DNA of 63,410 bases, taken from the IMG/VR virus record IMGVR_UViG_3300010375_000021, positions 1 to 63,410 of that record. The stretch is one strand, 5' to 3'. Made by a program: the position numbers and the translations under genes. This document shows, piece after piece, positions 40,472 to 48,353 of this stretch; positions within the stretch are counted from its first letter, which is position 1; every line of letters begins with the position of its first letter. The notes under the pieces are model-generated. The model was not told the DNA's origin. It did no database searches and saw nothing but the letters and a program-made list of their open reading frames with translations. The stretch comes from a virus.

Positions 40472-40740
40472 AGCATCACATTGTCAAGCGCTTCAACTTT
40501 GAGCCAGTGGCAGGCCGCGTTCAGGAGATGATTGAGACGCAAATCGCCTATGCACTCTCCGATCTCTCGCGGGAGAATCGACGGGCGATGAAGCCAACGA
40601 GCATCACGTTTCAGACCATCGCAGGTGAGACCTATATGGTGCTCGTTGCCGATCCTGTTGCCAGTGACTACGACCGCGCCATTGTGGATGCAATCAGGCG
40701 TATTGAGCACACGATCAACCCGCCTATCACGACACACTAA
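40468..40740 (+). CDS. Hypothetical protein
   Basis: The 90-residue product MKHHIVKRFNFEPVAGRVQE is basic at the start and has a strand-helix end (YMVLVADPVASDYDRAIVDA). It is the last gene of the coupled chain from 37519. Unknown role. Confidence 0.55.
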   Translation: MKHHIVKRFNFEPVAGRVQEMIETQIAYALSDLSRENRRAMKPTSITFQTIAGETYMVLVADPVASDYDRAIVDAIRRIEHTINPPITTH

Positions 40741-40800
40741 TTATTTTCGCAGGGGGATGGCATGGATATGTATTTTATCGAGATTAATCGAGATTTACCA

Positions 40801-40829
40801 TTGCACAACAAGATTAAACGTGGTATACT
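40801..40829 (+). promoter_or_regulatory. Promoter for the HTH gene at 40859
   Basis: TTGCAC (40801-40806), spacer of 17, TATACT (40824-40829). It is followed by AAGGGGG and ATG 40859. Good sigma-70 type match. Confidence 0.7.
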
Positions 40830-40858
40830 ATCAGGGTATCCACTGAAAGGGGGTACGT

Positions 40859-41050
40859 ATGGCCGTTGTGACCGACGAATTATTCACCGTAGAGGAGGTA
40901 GCTCAGAAGCTGAAGCTTCATACGGATACAGTCAAACGACTTCTGCGAACTGGACAACTAACCGGATACAAGATCTTGAGGGAATGGCGAGTCAAACAGT
41001 CAGACCTGGACAAGTTTATGGAAGACAGGATCAACAAACCGCAGGAGTAA
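40859..41050 (+). CDS. Excisionase-family HTH protein
   Basis: The 63-residue product has the standard pattern FTVEEVAQKLKLHTDTVKRL, then LRTGQLTGYKILREWRVKQS and DLDKFMED. This is the DNA-binding domain family used by excisionases and small transcription factors. It has its own promoter and ribosome site. It may control excision or local transcription. Confidence 0.75.
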   Translation: MAVVTDELFTVEEVAQKLKLHTDTVKRLLRTGQLTGYKILREWRVKQSDLDKFMEDRINKPQE

Positions 41051-41064
41051 ACATCAGCTTTTCA

Positions 41065-41124
41065 GTAGCGCATCCGTGGCCTACAGTTTCTCAGGCCTTA
41101 AGCCACGGACGTTGTTCACGCTAC
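41065..41124 (+). ncRNA. Nested stem-loop between genes
   Basis: GTAGCG (41065-41070) pairs with CGCTAC (41119-41124), and inside it CCGTGGC (41074-41080) pairs with GCCACGG (41102-41108). An alternative inner pair GGCCT/AGGCC is possible. It lies in the 172-base gap after the excisionase-type gene. No T run follows, so it is not a simple terminator. Confidence 0.55.
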
Positions 41125-41222
41125 CTTATTGCCTATTATCTCACCTTGCCCAACACAAAGCAACATAAGCCAACACTTGGGCGACAGTATGATAGGCAAG
41201 GGGTAGTTGGGAGGGATTCACT

Positions 41223-41552
41223 ATGAATAAGCCATTCACCGAACTACCAGCACCTAAACGTACACACCGTCTCTCTATTGTTGCGGTGTGGAACCCCATT
41301 GATCCTCCGACCATGCAATGTGAGCACACCGGATGCAAGCAGGATGACCTTGAAGAAATTAGTCAATGTCCTGTCTGTGGGCGCTGGATGTGTGAAACCT
41401 GTTTCGGTTATCAGCCGGTTATGGTTGTTCTTCCTCGAATAGATATGGACGCCGCCTGCTGCTCATTCCCTTGTTGTGACGATTGCGCAAAGCTCACCAA
41501 CGAAGAGCGGCAAATCATCATGGCTCTGCGCATCAATCTGGACCAAATCTAA
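41223..41552 (+). CDS. Hypothetical zinc-finger protein
   Basis: The 109-residue product has several Cys pairs (MQCEHTGCKQD, SQCPVCGRWMCETCF, SFPCCDDC), enough for two zinc sites of RING or B-box-like type. The C-terminus is helical. Function unknown. Confidence 0.55.
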   Translation: MNKPFTELPAPKRTHRLSIVAVWNPIDPPTMQCEHTGCKQDDLEEISQCPVCGRWMCETCFGYQPVMVVLPRIDMDAACCSFPCCDDCAKLTNEERQIIMALRINLDQI

Positions 41553-41622
41553 CTCATCCCGCCAGTAACGCTGGCATAACGCACTTATCACCGGGTAACC
41601 GGTTCACGATAGAGGTACGCCC

Positions 41623-42759
41623 ATGGAACTCACATTTGGAAGTCTTTTCTCTGGTATTGGAGGACTCGATTTAGGCTTAGAAAGAGCCGGGATGCGCTGT
41701 GCCTGGCAAGTGGAGATAGACGATTATGCGACGAAAGTCCTTGCCAAACACTGGCCCGACGTTACCCGGTTTCGAGATGTGCGAAGCGTCGGGCGCCACA
41801 ACGGAAGCATTAGCACCTGCTATTATCCCCTCGCTCCTGTTGACTGTCTCATCGGAGGCTTCCCTTGTCAGCCCCATAGCCAAGCAGGCGAACGCAAAGC
41901 GAGCTCGGACGAGCGGGATCTCTGGCCAGAATTCGCCCGGATTATTCGCGAGATTAAGCCCACTTGGGTCGTGGCTGAGAACGTCCTGGGACTTCTTAGC
42001 AGCGAGAATGGCGCATTCTTCGGCGGTGTTCTCAGGGACCTGGCCACGCTCGGGTATGATGTGCGATGGCAAGTGCTATCGGCTACCCAGTTCGGCGCGC
42101 CACACCTCAGAGAACGAGTCATCATTGTGGCCCACACCAGTGGTGCCGAATGGTGGCAGAGTACCGAAGAATGGGGCGATGTCGCTGACTGGTCGGACAC
42201 CGGATGGAAAGAAGCGGCAAGTAGATCTGAACTTTGCTGTGAAGAACTGGCCTACTCCAACCGCAACAGCAGGGGATGGACGCAGCGAGCAAACCCCGGA
42301 AGTATGGCTGGCACGTGCGGAGAGGACCCTGAGAGAAAAGGGCGTTCACAATGGGATGCCGCTCAACGTGGCGGTGCAAATGAGTTGGCCAACCCCTACA
42401 GCCAGGGACTACCGGAATGCAGGGTCTCCTGCTGTATCCCGCAGGAGACGGACAATGGGACATCAGCAAGCGCTGAACGAGGAAGTAGTGCATGGACCAA
42501 CTGGGCAGAGTGGGCGACTCAACCCGGAATGGGTGGAGCAGTTAATGGGCTTTCCTGTTGGTTGGACCGATATCGATGGCCTTCCAGGCCCGGTCAGAAC
42601 CAGGAGGCGTGGGAAGCGCCAAGAGTGGTAACCGAGAAGAAGATAAACCGCACTGCGAGACTCAAAGGGTTGGGGAATGCGGTTGTGCCAGCATTGGCTG
42701 AATTCGTCGGACGTTGCATCATGGCCTCCGCTATGGCAGAGAGGCAGGGTGTAGCATGA
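41623..42759 (+). CDS. Cytosine-5 DNA methyltransferase (Dcm type)
   Basis: The 378-residue enzyme has motif I FSGIGGLDLGLE (residues 9-20), motif IV GGFPCQPHS with catalytic C82, the ENV motif (VVAENVLGLL), FGAPHLRERV and motif X LKGLGNAVVP near the end. The middle part around the target-recognition region is Trp/Gly/Ser-rich. A long second frame (41726-42631) lies inside it. Probable protection of phage DNA from restriction. The stop overlaps the next gene by four bases. Confidence 0.9.
   Translation: MELTFGSLFSGIGGLDLGLERAGMRCAWQVEIDDYATKVLAKHWPDVTRFRDVRSVGRHNGSISTCYYPLAPVDCLIGGFPCQPHSQAGERKASSDERDLWPEFARIIREIKPTWVVAENVLGLLSSENGAFFGGVLRDLATLGYDVRWQVLSATQFGAPHLRERVIIVAHTSGAEWWQSTEEWGDVADWSDTGWKEAASRSELCCEELAYSNRNSRGWTQRANPGSMAGTCGEDPERKGRSQWDAAQRGGANELANPYSQGLPECRVSCCIPQETDNGTSASAERGSSAWTNWAEWATQPGMGGAVNGLSCWLDRYRWPSRPGQNQEAWEAPRVVTEKKINRTARLKGLGNAVVPALAEFVGRCIMASAMAERQGVA
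41726..42631 (+). CDS. Overlapping ORF inside the methyltransferase gene
   Basis: This 301-codon frame is +1 relative to the methyltransferase. The product has LGSWLRTSWDFLAARMAHSS, FSGTWPRSGMMCDG, SSLWPTPVVPNGGRVP, WPTPTARDYRN and LNPEWVEQLMGFPVGWTD. That set matches a family I recall next to or overlapping phage cytosine methyltransferases, where WPTPTA and LNPxWVExLMGFPxGWT are repeated. Its function is not known to me. No obvious ribosome site at ATG 41726. Confidence 0.6.
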   Translation: MRRKSLPNTGPTLPGFEMCEASGATTEALAPAIIPSLLLTVSSEASLVSPIAKQANAKRARTSGISGQNSPGLFARLSPLGSWLRTSWDFLAARMAHSSAVFSGTWPRSGMMCDGKCYRLPSSARHTSENESSLWPTPVVPNGGRVPKNGAMSLTGRTPDGKKRQVDLNFAVKNWPTPTATAGDGRSEQTPEVWLARAERTLREKGVHNGMPLNVAVQMSWPTPTARDYRNAGSPAVSRRRRTMGHQQALNEEVVHGPTGQSGRLNPEWVEQLMGFPVGWTDIDGLPGPVRTRRRGKRQEW

Positions 42760-44270
42760 CTGACTCTACTTTTGAGGGCTTCCCGCTGCCTACCAAGAAT
42801 TTCTTTTCAATGCCCAATGAGTTCGTCAATATCATTTCAGATATCACGAACCTGGCAGAGTTAAAGGTCATTATCTACGTTATTCGTCACACCTGGGGCT
42901 TCCATGAATACGGCAAACCAAAGGCTATCAGTGTAGATGAGTTTATGAATGGGCGTAGATTTGCTGATGGCAAAACCCGCATGGACAAGGGCACCGGCCT
43001 CTCTCATCACAGCGTGATCGATGGACTCAAGCGGGCTGTCGATCACGGATATTTGCTCTGTGATGTGGATGACACTGACCTTGCCCGTGTGAAGAAATCC
43101 TATTCCTTAAAGATGATAAGTGCTAGTGCAGATGTTACACCGGGTGAAGAACTTGCACCCCCTGAAGAATTTGCACCGGGTGCAGAAAGTTCCAAGAGGG
43201 GTGCAGAATCTTCCATTGGCAGTGCAGAATCTTCAGATCGATCAGAGAAATACACTAAAGAAAGACACTCTAAGAAATACAGGGATACGAAGGGCATATC
43301 GCAATCATCCGAAAACGAGGCATCGGCTACGCCGTCCACGCCCACTGAAAATGAAATACCCTATCAACCTGATTTCACGAGCAATGAGGAGCAAGCATCC
43401 CTCACTGAGGAATCTCCTATAGCCGAGTCATTGGGAACGGACGGCTACGAGAAGAAAGAAGACGAAGATGGAACTATGGCAATGGTTAGTGGTGCTGCTC
43501 ATCGCAGTGGGGCCGCTGTTACTTCTAGCAAGCATACAAGCGCGAATCAACTTCTCACAAGTGAAAATCAACTTCATAGCGCTCAAGAGAGCCGGGCGGG
43601 ACACTGTGACCCTGTTTCACCTTCAGCAACAAATAACCCAACTCCAGGCAAAGGTGGAGGAACTGGAAAGCCAGCAGAGCAACCCCAACAGCCAACGCTC
43701 TTGATTGTTGAGCCTGGTCCACTGGTGTTACCTGCCGAGTCTGCGAAGTGGTGCGCAAAAACCGCCGTCTCTCTCTCAGAGGTTCTGCGTGGGAAACGCT
43801 ACACCGCCGATCAGGAGAAGAATCAGCTGCGGGCCGCGCAGAAGATGTTCACGCTCTTCCCTGATCTGACCCGCGCACAATTTGAGCCAGCCTTTGTGGA
43901 CTGGGCGAAGTGGTGGAAAGACAACGGCAAGGGCATCTTTACCCTGGCAGACTTGCTAGCCAAGAAGTATGGCAGTAATGAGATACGCCTGCGCTCTACC
44001 CTCGACCGCATGGAAGCTACACAAGCAAAGCCGGTCACGCCCGCTACAGAGCAGCCACCATCTGACGAGGACGCAGAGCACGAAGCGCGCAATAAGCGTA
44101 ACAAAGAGCGTAGTCGGCAAGGGGCTATTGCAGCCTTGCAGGCTCGTATTGAGCGCAATGGCAAATTTCAGCTCTACGAACTTGAAATGATGGTGGAGCG
44201 ATTCGGGATGACTCTTCCACCGCATCTACTTTCACAGTATCAGGCCACCAGGCCAGTAGCCATAAACTGA
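42756..44270 (+). CDS. Replication initiation protein (phage O-like)
   Basis: Start chosen at ATG 42756, overlapping the methyltransferase stop. The 504-residue protein has an N-terminal winged helix (FFSMPNEFVNIISDITNLAE, LKVIIYVIRHTWGF, SHHSVIDGLKRAVDHGYLL) of phage replication protein O type. A long disordered Ser/Glu/Pro linker (residues about 130-330) and a C-terminal helical domain (FTLADLLAKKYGSNE) follow. It should bind the origin and recruit helicase through the DnaC-like loader next to it. Confidence 0.75.
   Translation: MTDSTFEGFPLPTKNFFSMPNEFVNIISDITNLAELKVIIYVIRHTWGFHEYGKPKAISVDEFMNGRRFADGKTRMDKGTGLSHHSVIDGLKRAVDHGYLLCDVDDTDLARVKKSYSLKMISASADVTPGEELAPPEEFAPGAESSKRGAESSIGSAESSDRSEKYTKERHSKKYRDTKGISQSSENEASATPSTPTENEIPYQPDFTSNEEQASLTEESPIAESLGTDGYEKKEDEDGTMAMVSGAAHRSGAAVTSSKHTSANQLLTSENQLHSAQESRAGHCDPVSPSATNNPTPGKGGGTGKPAEQPQQPTLLIVEPGPLVLPAESAKWCAKTAVSLSEVLRGKRYTADQEKNQLRAAQKMFTLFPDLTRAQFEPAFVDWAKWWKDNGKGIFTLADLLAKKYGSNEIRLRSTLDRMEATQAKPVTPATEQPPSDEDAEHEARNKRNKERSRQGAIAALQARIERNGKFQLYELEMMVERFGMTLPPHLLSQYQATRPVAIN
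43468..43704 (+). CDS. Overlapping ORF: membrane segment plus coiled coil
   Basis: In another frame inside the disordered linker of the replication protein, ATG 43468 opens 78 codons: MELWQWLVVLLIAVGPLLLL, then a basic stretch and a heptad-like coiled coil (FHLQQQITQLQAKVEELESQ). The pattern of N-terminal anchor plus coiled coil resembles inner-membrane spanins. Purine-rich bases precede the ATG but no real Shine-Dalgarno is seen. Confidence 0.35.
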   Translation: MELWQWLVVLLIAVGPLLLLASIQARINFSQVKINFIALKRAGRDTVTLFHLQQQITQLQAKVEELESQQSNPNSQRS

Positions 44271-44283
44271 TAGGAGACAACTC

Positions 44284-45099
44284 ATGCAAAAGATAATGAG
44301 CATTGACCCGCTCCACGCAAGCACAGAAATAGCTGTGGTGAACCAGAACACCATGCAAAGTGTCGGTAAACGAACCGCGCAAGAGGCCACATGGGCCTGC
44401 TCCACGTGCGGAATAATTCCGGCCTATCAGGTCCAATCAGGGGTTATCAAAGGTCTCTGGATACGCGGGCGCTGCAAATGTCAGGCAGCAGAGGAGATTG
44501 CCAGATACAGCGATGAACTAGCAGAGGTCATGCAGCGCAACCTCCGAACCAAATCCTTTGCCTGGCTTGGCAATGAGTATGCAGACCTGGACCTGAGCCT
44601 GAAAACCTTCGAGACGTTCGATCGGACTGCGCAACCAGAAGCATTTGAAGCCGCGTCAGACTTCGCTGTCGATCTGCAGGGCAATATTATCCTGCACAGT
44701 GAAGAGTTCGGAACGGGCAAATCACACTTGCTAGCCGCCATTTGCAATAAGTTGAGCAAGCGCGGCATAGCCAGTCACTTTGTCGCAGCCCCCAAGCTTT
44801 TCCGGGTGATTCAGTCTCGCATTCAGAACAATGAGCCCTACGACGATATCATCCTGAAAGCCATCTCTATCCCCTTCCTGGTCCTGGACGACATCGACAA
44901 GGCCAAGCCCTCAGAGTTTCGTGAATCGTGCTACTTCGAGATTCTGGACGAGCGTAGCAAGGCAGGCAGGCCTACCGGCGTCTCCACCAACAAAATCAAG
45001 AGTCTCGATGTCTATGTTGGCGGAGCTGGCAAATCACGATTGAGCATCGGACAAGTTGAGGTACAGATGCTCCCGAAAGACTACCGTAAACAACTCTAA
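44284..45099 (+). CDS. DnaC-like helicase loader ATPase
   Basis: The 271-residue protein has an N-terminal zinc-type Cys set (CSTCG at 39-43, CKC at 64-66), a P-loop with FGTGKS near residues 142-147 and Walker B FLVLDDIDKAKP near 198-209. This is the layout of phage DnaC/DnaI-type loaders that place the replicative helicase. It follows the replication initiator. No phage helicase or polymerase gene is visible, so the phage probably uses the host replisome. Confidence 0.85.
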   Translation: MQKIMSIDPLHASTEIAVVNQNTMQSVGKRTAQEATWACSTCGIIPAYQVQSGVIKGLWIRGRCKCQAAEEIARYSDELAEVMQRNLRTKSFAWLGNEYADLDLSLKTFETFDRTAQPEAFEAASDFAVDLQGNIILHSEEFGTGKSHLLAAICNKLSKRGIASHFVAAPKLFRVIQSRIQNNEPYDDIILKAISIPFLVLDDIDKAKPSEFRESCYFEILDERSKAGRPTGVSTNKIKSLDVYVGGAGKSRLSIGQVEVQMLPKDYRKQL

Positions 45100-45126
45100 G
45101 CACAAGTAGAAGAAAGGTAAACAATC

Positions 45127-45399
45127 ATGAAAACAATTTGGAAATACAGCGTTGGCGAACAGACAAAATTCACTCTTAATTTACCAAGGGGAGCGCAGGT
45201 TCTCAGTGTGCAAGAGCAACGGGAAGAGGCGCAATTGTGGGCACTCGTTGACCCTGACGAGCAACGGGAATTACGCACATTTTGTATCTTTGGAACCGGG
45301 TGGGATATTGACGACGCAGGGTTGGCCTATCTTGGCACATTTCAGGTCCACGGAGGCACATTTGTCTTCCATCTCTTTGAAAAGAAAACTCAGGCATAA
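45127..45399 (+). CDS. DUF7352-type protein
   Basis: The 90-residue product MKTIWKYSVGEQTKFTLNLP with GAQVLSVQEQREEAQLWALV and FGTGWDID matches a small family I know from many phages and bacteria (MKTIxKYxL...GAxxLSVxxQ...LWALVD...FGTG). Function unknown. Confidence 0.75.
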   Translation: MKTIWKYSVGEQTKFTLNLPRGAQVLSVQEQREEAQLWALVDPDEQRELRTFCIFGTGWDIDDAGLAYLGTFQVHGGTFVFHLFEKKTQA

Positions 45400-45413
45400 G
45401 AAAGCGAGAAATC

Positions 45414-45632
45414 ATGAAAACCATGACAACGACACCCGCTATTGAACTTTGGACCGTCAGTGAAGTGGCAGCACGTCTGCGTGTGGATAATACCACTGTG
45501 CGCCGTTGGATCAAGGATGGCGCACTAGAGGCTATCACGCTGCCGCACAATGGCAAGCGCATAGCCTATCGGGTACCCGGTCGGGTGATGGACGCAATAT
45601 TGGCAGAGCAGACTCAGGACGGAGGCGAATAG
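45414..45632 (+). CDS. Excisionase-family HTH protein
   Basis: The 72-residue product ELWTVSEVAARLRVDNTTVR then RWIKDGALEAITLPHNGKRI and AYRVPGRVMD is a standard HTH_17-type domain. It is preceded by GAAAGCGAG, six bases before the ATG, not a standard ribosome site. Third excisionase-like gene in this window. Confidence 0.75.
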   Translation: MKTMTTTPAIELWTVSEVAARLRVDNTTVRRWIKDGALEAITLPHNGKRIAYRVPGRVMDAILAEQTQDGGE

Positions 45633-46076
45633 GTGGCTGATTTTTTGAGTGCGATTCTCCACGTAGGCGAGTTCCTGTACAACATCTTCCACGGCTTGCA
45701 CCGGGCCTGGGATGCGATAGGCGGTTGGAGCGGGCTATCTTACGGGCTAATCCTGGCTGGCTGCGTGCTCGTCCTTGCCTGGACACTCAAAGCCTACTGG
45801 CCCAAGGCAACTGCCCCGATTGCAAGCGATGAGGCTGAAGAGCAGATGCCAGCGGTTACCATAGAGCAGATTGCCGCGCCATTTGCCTACGACCCGATCA
45901 AGGAGGCCGGTGAGTGGGAAGGCTATCTTGAGTTGACCGAGGAAGAGTGGGAGAACTGGCACGACCCGGAGAAGTATTTCCCACCGTCCTATAGCGCGGT
46001 AGTTGAGGCAGAGGGTGTTGTGGCGATGTATCTGAGGGGATTGAAACAGGAGCAGGAACGAGGAGAGCAGGCATGA
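45633..46076 (+). CDS. Membrane protein with acidic cytoplasmic tail
   Basis: GTG 45633 lies seven bases after GGAGG and directly after the previous stop. The 147-residue product has a membrane-associated start (SAILHVGEFLYNIFHGLHRA) and a clear membrane helix (YGLILAGCVLVLAWTLKAYW), then an acidic tail with YLELTEEEWENWHDPEKYFP. Coupled to the next gene by four bases. Unknown role. Confidence 0.6.
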   Translation: MADFLSAILHVGEFLYNIFHGLHRAWDAIGGWSGLSYGLILAGCVLVLAWTLKAYWPKATAPIASDEAEEQMPAVTIEQIAAPFAYDPIKEAGEWEGYLELTEEEWENWHDPEKYFPPSYSAVVEAEGVVAMYLRGLKQEQERGEQA

Positions 46077-46270
46077 AAGCAAGAGTGTTGGCTGAAGGAC
46101 AGTTCCATGGTCAGATTGCAGAAGTCATCAAGCAGGATAAGCATGGCAACTACAAACTCGCGACCAAGTGGAATGATGATCTTCCCTATCCCGCGTGGTT
46201 TAGCCCGAATGAAGTCGAGATTATTGAAGAGCAGAAGCAGGAAGAAGAAGCGAAGCATGAGCCACTTTGA
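46073..46270 (+). CDS. Hypothetical 65-residue protein
   Basis: Starts MKARVLAEGQFHGQIAEVIK and ends with a Gln/Glu-rich helix. The N-terminal half looks like a small barrel or SH3-like fold. Coupled to the membrane gene upstream. The 180 bases downstream contain no clear gene. Confidence 0.55.
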   Translation: MKARVLAEGQFHGQIAEVIKQDKHGNYKLATKWNDDLPYPAWFSPNEVEIIEEQKQEEEAKHEPL

Positions 46271-46448
46271 TTGACTCGACATCGATTCATCCGGTCGTTG
46301 AGAGAGCCGTCTAGAATGCCCATAGCGCCGAGTGGATTTTGGAACATCTCATGATAGGGCAAAGAGGCGCTTCACGGGCTGGCGATGAAAAGGAATCGAT
46401 TTTCTGATGGTTGTAGCGCCGTATCCCTACGGCAGATTGTGAAAAAGC

Positions 46449-46556
46449 ATGAATAGTTGGCCGATATGGCTGCTCATTTTCGCGTTGGTTGTGCCTTGCG
46501 TGCTGTACGCGATGGCACGTGATGAGGAGCCGGATGATGAAGGCTGGTATTGGTAG
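46449..46556 (+). CDS. 35-residue single-pass membrane peptide
   Basis: ATG 46449 encodes MNSWPIWLLIFALVVPCVLY, then AMARDEEPDDEGWYW. One hydrophobic helix and an acidic tail. No strong ribosome site. Confidence 0.4.
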   Translation: MNSWPIWLLIFALVVPCVLYAMARDEEPDDEGWYW

Positions 46557-46685
46557 CCTCAGGTTGGCTGAGGAGTGTCAAGCATAAAAACGGGAGGTGG
46601 CCACGCCTGATTTCGAGCAAAAGGTGGCCAAGTACTCCCCTCTTCTTAACGATTGAGGAGGGCAAATGGAAAAGGAAATTCTTAC

Positions 46686-47615
46686 ATGAACGTAAAAGAG
46701 CGTGTACGACGCATGATGACCGGCGGTGGTGATGCAAACACCGCTGCCTTTGCCACCGGCTTTGTTCTGATCGTGATGCTGATTATTGCCGTGATTGCCC
46801 TATTCCTGGATATCGTGTATATCACTATGGTCTGGGATGGCTTACCCAAAGGCTTTTTGCAGATCGTTGCAGCCGGCGGCGCGGTTCTGGTAAGCCCGGT
46901 GGTTATCCTGATCTTGCTGGCTAAGTTATTCTACTTCCGTTCAGGCGGTCAACTCATCTTTTCCTACTTCGCTTTCGCGGTAGATCTGGCGTTCGCAGGG
47001 CTCAATACCTATTGTGCATTCCAGATTGCCTGGCATGATGAAAATGCGTTCGTCGTTGGGTGGCGTAGTCTCTCTACCATCATGCCCTGCGCGATCCTGA
47101 TGCTGCTCTCTATCCTCCTCATCCTTGACCCGAATGCCAAGCGTCGCAACAAAGAGCGCGACCATACTGAGAAAGAGCGCGACCTGGAACTGAGGTTCCA
47201 GCACGAAGAGAATGCGCGCAAGATGGCATTGCGTGAACTGCAAGCTGAGTTTGAAGCGACGAAGCAAGAGGCTGCCATAGAGGTGCGTGCGGAGGCGTTG
47301 GAAGAGTACAAAAGGATGCTACGAGAGGAATTATTAAACGATCAGACACGCGCTGTCCTGCGCGAAGGAGCCCGACGATTAGGTGAGACAGCGATCTATG
47401 ACCTGACTGGACTGTCCCGGCCGAGTGGTCACACCTCGATCTCGCCCGCATCTTCCAGTCCGAGATTAGAGCCACCGAAGCAACCGTCTGCTCCACAGCC
47501 ATCCTTTGCTGATGAACTGGCAGACTCGGTCATACCCGCAGCAAAAAGTCCAATTACTGAGGATTTGTCCCCTTTACCAGTAGCCCCGGAGAGGTCGAAA
47601 AACGGGGCGCATTAG
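46686..47615 (+). CDS. Membrane protein with long charged C-terminus
   Basis: Start chosen at ATG 46686. The 309-residue protein has about four membrane helices (residues 20-150: FVLIVMLIIAVIALFLDIVY, GGAVLVSPVVILILLAKLFY and two more). A highly charged coiled coil follows (KRRNKERDHTEKERDLELRF) and then a Pro/Ser-rich end. A slippery-like G AAA AAC at 47597-47603 could add the -1 frame downstream. A possible membrane anchor for replication or a signalling scaffold; no family recognised. Confidence 0.6.
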   Translation: MNVKERVRRMMTGGGDANTAAFATGFVLIVMLIIAVIALFLDIVYITMVWDGLPKGFLQIVAAGGAVLVSPVVILILLAKLFYFRSGGQLIFSYFAFAVDLAFAGLNTYCAFQIAWHDENAFVVGWRSLSTIMPCAILMLLSILLILDPNAKRRNKERDHTEKERDLELRFQHEENARKMALRELQAEFEATKQEAAIEVRAEALEEYKRMLREELLNDQTRAVLREGARRLGETAIYDLTGLSRPSGHTSISPASSSPRLEPPKQPSAPQPSFADELADSVIPAAKSPITEDLSPLPVAPERSKNGAH

Positions 47616-47625
47616 CACCGGCACT

Positions 47626-48320
47626 GGCAATAAAAAATATTGCCGATTCGAGCGTAAATGGCAATAAAAATGGGGGTGACGATGCAATAAAAAGTATTGC
47701 CGCTCCCCTATCTGCCGGCAATAAAAATGCATTGCCGGCACTACTTGGGAGAGCAGGACGAGTACACACGGATGACGATGTTGACGACATTCTCAGGACG
47801 ATGTTACGCGACGGCAAAGCTCCCTATGGCAAAGCTAGGCAACAGTACAATTATCGATTTCACGTGCGTTTAGCGGATATAGCGGAAAGATTAGTACAAG
47901 ATGGAGGAACGTTACATGAAAGATTTAGAAGTAGATCATTCTGGCGAGAGTGGAGCACAAGGACTCAGCAACCACTCAGCACCGGGTTCTATCGCCTCAT
48001 TGCCTAAAGTGCCGGCAGTTCGTCAAAAGGTGCTCTTCTACACGGCACGCAATACTTTTATTGCCGAAAGAATTGCCGATTCGAGCGTGGAAACTATGCC
48101 GGCAATAAAATTTGATGCGTTCATTTCTTCGCTTTTCGGGAGCATTCCTGACATCGATCGCGAGGCCTGGGCACTTGCTGATCGTATCTACGCCTTGAAC
48201 GCGGCACTTTCTCAGCAGCAAGTGCGCATCAACGATCAGCAGATCTATATCAGACTGGATTTATTGCCATCAGGCGACCTGCTCATTTCGGCAATAAATC
48301 CCCAGGAGTCGGCAATAAAA
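47626..48320 (+). repeat. Cluster of GGCAATAAAA repeats
   Basis: Exact GGCAATAAAA occurs at 47626, 47660, 47717, 48101 and 48311, and its complement TTTTATTGCC at 48056. Near copies are at 47683, 48260 and 48290. Several are part of palindromes: GGCAATA/TATTGCC (47626-47644) and CCGGCAAT/ATTGCCGG (47715-47738). A 17-base exact repeat attgccgattcgagcgt occurs at 47639 and 48072. All lie within overlapping reading frames shortly after the replication genes. Confidence 0.8.
47732..48007 (+). CDS. Hypothetical protein without a clear start
   Basis: The frame is open from 47561 to 48007 but its first ATG/GTG/TTG is the TTG at 47732, which has no ribosome site. The reading GRAGRVHTDDDVDDILRTML then APYGKARQQYNYRFHVRLAD looks protein-like. 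It may be a -1 extension of the membrane gene. The upstream part of the frame encodes the GGCAATAAAA repeats as AIKN and GNKN motifs. Confidence 0.45.
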   Translation: MPALLGRAGRVHTDDDVDDILRTMLRDGKAPYGKARQQYNYRFHVRLADIAERLVQDGGTLHERFRSRSFWREWSTRTQQPLSTGFYRLIA

Positions 48321-48353
48321 AGCGAAGAGTCACTATCAGATGGAGCGGCATAG
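47916..48353 (+). CDS. Hypothetical protein encoded across the repeat cluster
   Basis: Start chosen at ATG 47916 with GGAGG eight bases upstream. The 145-residue product MKDLEVDHSGESGAQGLSNH has a helical middle (DREAWALADRIYALNAALSQ) and strands (IYIRLDLLPSGDLLISA). It overlaps the previous frame by 92 bases. It contains IADSSV, also encoded by the other repeat copy upstream. Confidence 0.5.
   Translation: MKDLEVDHSGESGAQGLSNHSAPGSIASLPKVPAVRQKVLFYTARNTFIAERIADSSVETMPAIKFDAFISSLFGSIPDIDREAWALADRIYALNAALSQQQVRINDQQIYIRLDLLPSGDLLISAINPQESAIKSEESLSDGAA

Noticed and set aside
40762-41226. A 154-codon plus frame
   Set aside because: Overlaps the well-supported excisionase-type gene (40859-41050), its promoter and the nested stem-loop in another frame.
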